The notes under the pieces: generated by a model
What the model was told of the DNA's origin: nothing
What the model saw: the letters and a program-made list of their open reading frames with translations, nothing else
Database searches by the model: none
Program-made: the position numbers and the translations under genes
Source: [Flexibacter] sp. ATCC 35103
Lineage (GTDB): Bacteria; Bacteroidota; Bacteroidia; Flavobacteriales; Flavobacteriaceae
Assembly (NCBI RefSeq): GCF_001975985.1
Contig: NZ_MTQF01000011.1
Location: forward strand, 1 to 42,465
Length of the DNA: 42,465 nucleotides
Direction: 5' to 3'
In this document: piece by piece, positions 42,260-42,465 of the stretch
Layout: every line of letters starts with the position of its first letter
Numbering within the stretch: position 1 is the stretch's first letter

Positions 42260-42465
42260 AATTATCTAGATTTAAAATATTAAGTAAGAAAATTAGTTAA
42301 TATTTAGTATTTAATATAGGATTTTTATTAATTAAAAAATTACCTAACAAAATGATAGGATTTATGATAACGAAAAGATAGAATCATGTTTAATTAACAA
42401 TAAAAAAATAAAATAAGAAAATAATTACAATTTTTATATTTTTATTTTTATTTTTGTAAATATAT
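42260..42465. other. AT-rich end of window
   Basis: Very AT-rich sequence with no gene or clear signal. It would include the promoter of the decayed radical SAM gene. Confidence 0.4.

Overview
The window looks like a chromosomal segment of a flavobacterium, most likely the genus Flavobacterium. The sequence is AT-rich. Several genes carry a Bacteroidetes-type -7 box (TAnnTTTG) and lack clear Shine-Dalgarno sequences. Many products are short secreted proteins or lipoproteins, and the intergenic spaces are full of inverted-repeat elements. No rRNA, tRNA, CRISPR array, prophage or intact transposon was seen.

Layout. Positions 1-1300 hold two small genes and a GC-rich, probably structured leader. 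Positions 1636-12140 are mostly metabolism and transport: an MscS channel, a two-module FAD/Fe-S 2-hydroxyacid dehydrogenase, an APC permease, a PLP-dependent sulfur amino acid enzyme facing an Lrp/AsnC regulator, and dihydrolipoamide dehydrogenase. Positions 12140-15390 hold a large nested palindrome, a lipocalin, a DoxX-like protein and a von Willebrand A lipoprotein. Positions 15570-20540 run rightward: chorismate-binding PabB, TilS, and DsbD coupled to tilS. Positions 20935-26934 run leftward: an ammonium transporter and a pair of secreted amidohydrolase-fold proteins. Positions 27064-29652 carry a Gfo/Idh/MocA oxidoreductase and a ComM/YifB ATPase.

From 29689 to about 41370 every gene lies on the minus strand and most are small: NTF2-like, lipocalin-like, GNAT, an esterase, an ArsR regulator with two tandem SRPBCC proteins, a DinB-like protein, a VOC protein, TPR and other lipoproteins, and several unknowns. 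The left-strand run ends in two broken genes. One is an XRE-family regulator split by one extra base. The other is a B12-binding radical SAM remnant with two in-frame TGA codons, a frameshift and a lost C-terminus.

Most of the window is ordinary core and accessory flavobacterial content. The parts most worth a second look are the GC-rich leader at 465-615, the two decayed genes at the right end, the amidohydrolase domains that lack the metal-binding HxH motif, the dispersed element with conserved ends and a variable palindromic core (four copies), the large nested palindromes, and the 7-bp tandem arrays, one of them inside pabB. I did not find a convincing new defence or biosynthetic system.
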